In this document: piece by piece, positions 13,843 to 17,290 of the stretch
How positions within the stretch are numbered: position 1 is the first letter of the stretch
Layout: every line of letters starts with the position of its first letter
Source of the DNA: Fibrobacteraceae bacterium
GTDB taxonomy: Bacteria; Fibrobacterota; Fibrobacteria; Fibrobacterales; Fibrobacteraceae
Length of the DNA stretch: 17,290 bases
Assembly: GCA_023231365.1 (NCBI GenBank)
Contig: JALNVO010000027.1
Span: 1 to 17,290, forward strand
Direction of reading: 5' to 3'
Notes under the pieces: model-generated
Told to the model about the DNA's origin: nothing
What the model saw: only the letters and a program-made list of their open reading frames with translations
Databases searched by the model: none
Made by a program: the position numbers and the translations under genes

Positions 13843-16337
13843 TGAGAGGACGTTTTACAGACAGGGTCAAGAAGGTCTTGCAATTTGCAAGAGACGAAGC
13901 CAAGCGTTTGAACACGGACCATGTGGGTACGGAACATTTGCTGCTCGGCATTATCCGCGAAGGTGCGGGAATTGCTGCGGCGTCGCTTAAAAAACTTGGC
14001 GTGGATTTAGATACGCTTGCGCAGTCCATTGAACATTCTGTTTCAACGTCTGGTGGAATGATGACCATCGGGGATTCCCAAATGACGTTTTCGGACCACG
14101 CGAAAGCCGTGCTCCAATCATCTGCGGCAGAAGCCCAGCAGATGGACGATAATTATATTGGTACGGAGCACGTGCTCCTTTCGCTTTTGAAGGTAAGCGA
14201 ATGTTCTGCTGCAGCTTCTCTTGCCGCTGCCGGCGTTGACTATAACAGTTTGAAGCTCGCTATTGAAGAAGTGAAGGATGATGCCCGCCCGGGAAAGCCT
14301 GATTTAGATGGCTTGCAGGAGGCTCCCCCTCGTCGGGAAAATAAGTCCAAAACGCCGATTCTTGAACATTTCGGCCGCGATCTTACGGAACTTGCACGCC
14401 AGGGTAAGCTCGACCCGATTATCGGGCGGGGCGAAGAAATTGAGAGATTGATTCAGATTCTCTGCCGTCGCAAGAAGAACAATCCAGTCCTAATCGGTGA
14501 ACCTGGCGTGGGCAAGACTGCCATTGTCGAAGGCCTTGCGCAAAAGATTATTCAAAAGAAGATTCCAGAAATCCTTGAAAATAAGCGAGTGGTTACTTTG
14601 GATGTGGCTGCGATGGTCGCCGGCACTAAGTACCGAGGACAATTCGAGGAACGCCTCAAGGGACTGATCATGGAACTTCAGCGTAGCGATAACTCCGTGA
14701 TTCTCTTTATTGATGAACTCCACACGATTGTGGGTGCTGGCGGTTCCGAAGGTAGTCTCGATGCTTCCAATATCTTTAAACCGGCTCTTGCCCGCGGAGA
14801 GCTTCAGTGCATTGGTGCAACGACGGTAGATGAATACCGCAAGTATATTGAAAAGGATGCCGCTCTAGAGCGCCGCTTCCAGACAATTATGATTAATCCG
14901 CCTTCCGTAGACGAGTCCATCACAATTTTAAACGGGCTCCGCGACCGCTACGAGAATCATCACAAAGTAAAATACACGGATGATGCCATTCGCGCTGCCG
15001 TGGTTCTCGGCGACCGTTACCTTTCGGAACGCTTCTTGCCTGATAAGGCGATAGACGTTATAGATGAAGCCGGAGCTCGAGTGCGTCTTGCAAGTATGGC
15101 TGTCCCGCCGGAACTTCGCGATATGGAAAAGGAACTCGCCTTGGCGACTACCAAGAAGGAAGATTCCCTCCGCGTGGAAAAATTTGAAGAAGCCGCCAAG
15201 TACCGCGACAAGGTCGAAGATCTCCAAAAGAAAATTGAAGAGCTAAAGGAAGCTTGGCGCGCAAAGAAGAAAACGGAATGCCTCGTGGTGGGTGAAGATA
15301 GCATCCGGGATGTAATTAGCAAGATGACGGGAATACCGATTTCCCGCCTTGCGGATGAAGAAACAAAAAAGTTGGTAAACCTGGACAAGGAAATCAAGCA
15401 GCGGATTATTGGCCAGGATCTAGCAGTGGAAGCCGTGGTACGGGCAATACGCCGCAGCCGTGCAGGAATCCGCGATACCAAGCGCCCGATGGGAAGCTTC
15501 CTCTTCTTGGGGCCTACAGGAGTGGGCAAAACGGAACTTGCCAAAGTGCTCTCTCTTTCTCTCTTTGGAGCTGAAGATGCGATGATCCGAATCGATATGA
15601 GCGAATATATGGAAAAGCACAGCATTTCCCGCTTGATCGGCGCGCCTCCGGGATATGTGGGATACGAAGAGGGTGGTGGACAGCTCACTGAAAAGGTGCG
15701 CAAACACCCCTATTCTGTGGTTCTTCTCGACGAAATTGAAAAGGCTCACCCTGATGTCTATAACCTTTTATTGCAGATATTAGACGATGGACAGCTTACG
15801 GACAGCTTTGGCCGCAAGATTAACTTTAAGAATACGATTATTATAATGACATCCAACGTGGGCGCCCGTGAAGTCAAGCACAGCGCAGGAATGGGGTTCA
15901 CCAAGCTCAGTGATGCGGACGATTACGAGCGCATGGAATCGACCATTCGCGAAGAAGTCAAGACCGTGTTCACGCCGGAATTTTTAAACCGTATTGACGA
16001 CCAAATTGTGTTCCGCAGCCTTTCCCGCAAGGACTTGATTTCTGTCGTGGACATTCTTTTGGGAACTCTCCAGAAGAACCTCTCCGACCGCGGAATTATG
16101 CTGGAATTTACGGAGAAGGCAAAGGAATTTATCGTGGATAGCGGCTATGACCCGGCATTGGGTGCACGTCCTCTCCGCAGAAGCATCCAGCAGCTCGTAG
16201 AAGACGAAATTTCCGAAGGTCTCTTGCTCGGCACCTTCACCGATTTTTCAACGATTAAGGTGACTTTTGACGAACAAGCAAAGAAACTTGCTTTTTCCAA
16301 AGAACCTCTTCCAGAAGTGAATAATACGGCTAAGTGA
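13842..16337 (+). CDS. clpC: AAA+ unfoldase ClpC, Clp protease ATPase subunit
   Basis: Hexameric ATPase that unfolds proteins and feeds them to the ClpP peptidase in the cytoplasm. The 831-residue product has two N-terminal Clp_N repeats (about 4-65 and 83-143), each with a TEH motif (E31, E109). D1 follows, with Walker A GEPGVGKT (219-226) and Walker B VILFIDE (286-292); then a short middle domain with a UVR-like stretch FEEAAKYRDKVEDLQ (about 448-462), which separates ClpC from ClpA and ClpB; then D2 with Walker A GPTGVGKT (557-564), LLDEIEKAHPDV and the C-terminal D2 small domain. MGF at 684-686 occupies the place of the ClpP-docking loop ([LIV]-G-[FL] type), so it should act with ClpP rather than as a disaggregase. 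The start is fixed by AAAGGAGG. ctsR, mcsA and mcsB, usual neighbours in Firmicutes, are absent; instead it follows lolD with a 1-nt overlap. A strong terminator ends the unit. Confidence 0.95.
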   Translation: MRGRFTDRVKKVLQFARDEAKRLNTDHVGTEHLLLGIIREGAGIAAASLKKLGVDLDTLAQSIEHSVSTSGGMMTIGDSQMTFSDHAKAVLQSSAAEAQQMDDNYIGTEHVLLSLLKVSECSAAASLAAAGVDYNSLKLAIEEVKDDARPGKPDLDGLQEAPPRRENKSKTPILEHFGRDLTELARQGKLDPIIGRGEEIERLIQILCRRKKNNPVLIGEPGVGKTAIVEGLAQKIIQKKIPEILENKRVVTLDVAAMVAGTKYRGQFEERLKGLIMELQRSDNSVILFIDELHTIVGAGGSEGSLDASNIFKPALARGELQCIGATTVDEYRKYIEKDAALERRFQTIMINPPSVDESITILNGLRDRYENHHKVKYTDDAIRAAVVLGDRYLSERFLPDKAIDVIDEAGARVRLASMAVPPELRDMEKELALATTKKEDSLRVEKFEEAAKYRDKVEDLQKKIEELKEAWRAKKKTECLVVGEDSIRDVISKMTGIPISRLADEETKKLVNLDKEIKQRIIGQDLAVEAVVRAIRRSRAGIRDTKRPMGSFLFLGPTGVGKTELAKVLSLSLFGAEDAMIRIDMSEYMEKHSISRLIGAPPGYVGYEEGGGQLTEKVRKHPYSVVLLDEIEKAHPDVYNLLLQILDDGQLTDSFGRKINFKNTIIIMTSNVGAREVKHSAGMGFTKLSDADDYERMESTIREEVKTVFTPEFLNRIDDQIVFRSLSRKDLISVVDILLGTLQKNLSDRGIMLEFTEKAKEFIVDSGYDPALGARPLRRSIQQLVEDEISEGLLLGTFTDFSTIKVTFDEQAKKLAFSKEPLPEVNNTAK

Positions 16338-16353
16338 AACTTTTTTTTCTTAG

Positions 16354-16387
16354 AAAGCCTTCCAGAAATCGTTTTGGAAGGCTTTTT
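16354..16387 (+). terminator. Rho-independent terminator of the lol-clpC unit
   Basis: AAAGCCTTCCAGAA (16354-16367) pairs with TTTTGGAAGGCTTT (16372-16385), 14 bp with one G-U and a 4-nt loop ATCG, with T continuing to 16387. It starts 17 nt after the clpC stop. Confidence 0.93.
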
Positions 16388-16482
16388 GATATGTATCTCT
16401 TTTTTATCCTCTTCTTTTTTAATGTTTCTTTTAAAACGATCTTAAATTTAATGGCAATAACATTTTCATCAAAAGGGACAAA

Positions 16483-16983
16483 ATGAAATTAAAAATAGCT
16501 TTATCTGTCGCACTCATCGCTTTTGCCGGTTTTGCATTCGGTGAGGAGAATTCACAGGGTCAATCGTCTTCCTGTCCTTCTACCGAGGGCACGTTCGGCT
16601 TTTCCATTATGTGGCTCCATACTTATTCCTTTCAGGGAGGTCTTCCTTTTGTGGAATTTGTTTATAATGCTCCTTTTGCCCGTGTCATCGGAGGCCTTTC
16701 ATTTTGGGATAGTTCGGATTCCGATGCTGAATTTGCCCTAGAGGTCGGTTTAGAAAAGCTCTTTGGCGAGGGTCTCCTTCCTTTTGGAGCCGGCGCAACA
16801 TTGATGTATGAGTCTGACAATAGCCTTATCGGCGTGGATCCTTATTTCTTGGTTGAGACTGAACTTGGAAAGAATCTTGTAGCGGGGCTTCGTGCGGGTG
16901 CCGCTTTTAAGAATGACAACGATGCGGACAAGTCTTACTTTTCATTTATGACGGCTGTTAATTTGACTTGGTACTTCCTTTAA
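16483..16983 (+). CDS. Small secreted beta-rich protein, putative outer-membrane barrel
   Basis: Not a family I can name. The 166-residue product has a Sec signal peptide (about 1-19, KLKIALSVALIAFAGFAFG) and a short Ser/Gln-rich linker with one Cys (SSSCPS). Amphipathic beta-strands follow (FGFSIMWLHTYSF, FARVIGGLSFW, AEFALEVGLEKLF, FGAGATLMYES, LVAGLRAGAAFK) separated by Asp/Asn/Ser turns. It ends with the strand SFMTAVNLTWYFL, aromatic close to the C-terminus, as expected for an outer-membrane barrel of about eight strands. AGGGA at 16474-16478 supports the ATG. It has terminators on both sides and so is probably transcribed alone. The barrel is inferred from the strand pattern; a soluble periplasmic beta protein is possible. 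Confidence 0.8.
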   Translation: MKLKIALSVALIAFAGFAFGEENSQGQSSSCPSTEGTFGFSIMWLHTYSFQGGLPFVEFVYNAPFARVIGGLSFWDSSDSDAEFALEVGLEKLFGEGLLPFGAGATLMYESDNSLIGVDPYFLVETELGKNLVAGLRAGAAFKNDNDADKSYFSFMTAVNLTWYFL

Positions 16984-17001
16984 TAAATTTGAGAAATGAA
17001 G

Positions 17002-17031
17002 AAAGCCCCGGATTGGTTCTGGGGCTTTTTT
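17002..17031 (+). terminator. Rho-independent terminator between convergent genes
   Basis: AAAGCCCC (17002-17009) pairs with GGGGCTTT (17021-17028) over an 11-nt loop, with T to 17031. On the minus strand the stem is followed by a T/C-rich run, so it may also help end the LysM gene. Confidence 0.88.
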
Positions 17032-17055
17032 CTTTGGGGAAGTTCTATGTGAAAT

Positions 17056-17290
17056 TTACGAGCAACGGAGGTTGTGGCCAACGCGGAGCTTGGTCGTTGT
17101 CTTGATTCCGTTCAAACGGCAGAGCGTTTTGATGCTGACTCCTTCGCGACGGGCAATTTTGCTGAGCGTTTCACCCGGGCGGATGCGGTGATAACGGCGC
17201 TGTGAAGCTTCTTGTTGGAGCGAAGCGTATTCTGCTTTGGCTTTGAAGAGGGACAGCGGATAATTGGAAACGGTGAATTTTTGATTTTCA
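17056..17290 (-). CDS. LysM-domain protein, C-terminal part only
   Basis: The last 77 codons of a gene that enters from beyond the right edge. On the minus strand the frame reads ENQKFTVSNYPLSLFKAKAE at its visible start and ends RVGHNLRCS before TAA at 17058-17056. Residues 33-76 of the visible part form a LysM domain (YHRIRPGETLSKIARREG, then LCRLNGIK), which binds the N-acetylglucosamine-containing glycan of peptidoglycan. A short Ala/Gln/Glu-rich helix precedes it. A C-terminal LysM suggests a cell-wall hydrolase such as a lytic transglycosylase or M23 peptidase, or a LysM adaptor, but the deciding part is outside the window. It converges with the small beta-rich protein gene across the terminator at 17002-17031. 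Confidence 0.85.
   Translation of the reverse strand, partial: ENQKFTVSNYPLSLFKAKAEYASLQQEASQRRYHRIRPGETLSKIARREGVSIKTLCRLNGIKTTTKLRVGHNLRCS

Noticed and set aside
15017..15703. Minus-strand open frame of 228 codons inside clpC
   Set aside because: Antisense to the ClpC middle and D2 domains. The Ser/Arg-rich translation has no recognisable fold.

Overview
The window looks like chromosome from a Fibrobacter-type bacterium (Fibrobacterota). The strongest pointer is a cell-surface family 45 endoglucanase with poly-serine linkers, a style typical of rumen and gut Fibrobacter. Lipoproteins, beta-rich secreted proteins and a Lol lipoprotein-export system show a Gram-negative envelope. The genus is inferred from gene style and content, not from a database match. 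No phage, integrase, intact insertion sequence or CRISPR array was seen.

Left part (1-4421): rlmN (23S rRNA/tRNA methyltransferase) is on the minus strand. Diverging from it is a tight three-gene plus-strand cluster (1227-4325): a small lipoprotein and two tandem paralogues of about 427 residues. Each paralogue joins a helical periplasmic-type N-terminal half to a beta-rich C-terminal half that ends in Trp. The cluster closes with a bulged-stem terminator whose U-tract overlaps the stop codon of the convergent gene.

Middle part (4420-9874): a class A penicillin-binding protein (PBP1A type) on the minus strand; a divergent Ig-like lipoprotein; tRNA-Arg(ACG) with its own promoter and terminator; then the GH45 endoglucanase. 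The endoglucanase carries two copies of an unrecognised domain of about 95 residues ahead of a long Ser-rich linker and a C-terminal catalytic domain with both catalytic aspartates.

Right part (9875-17290): an AT-rich interval of about 430 bp with no convincing gene, then lysS, lolC/E, lolD and clpC in one direction. lolC/E-lolD and lolD-clpC overlap by 8 nt and 1 nt, so these three are probably translationally coupled. They link lipoprotein release from the inner membrane to an AAA+ unfoldase with a ClpP-docking tripeptide. After a strong terminator come a small secreted beta-rich protein with its own terminator and, on the minus strand, the C-terminal end of a LysM peptidoglycan-binding protein that runs off the window.

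Most genes here concern the cell envelope: wall synthesis (PBP1A), wall binding (LysM), lipoprotein sorting (Lol), outer-membrane or surface proteins, and a surface cellulase. The least explained items are the tandem helical/beta paralogue pair and the duplicated N-terminal domain of the cellulase.
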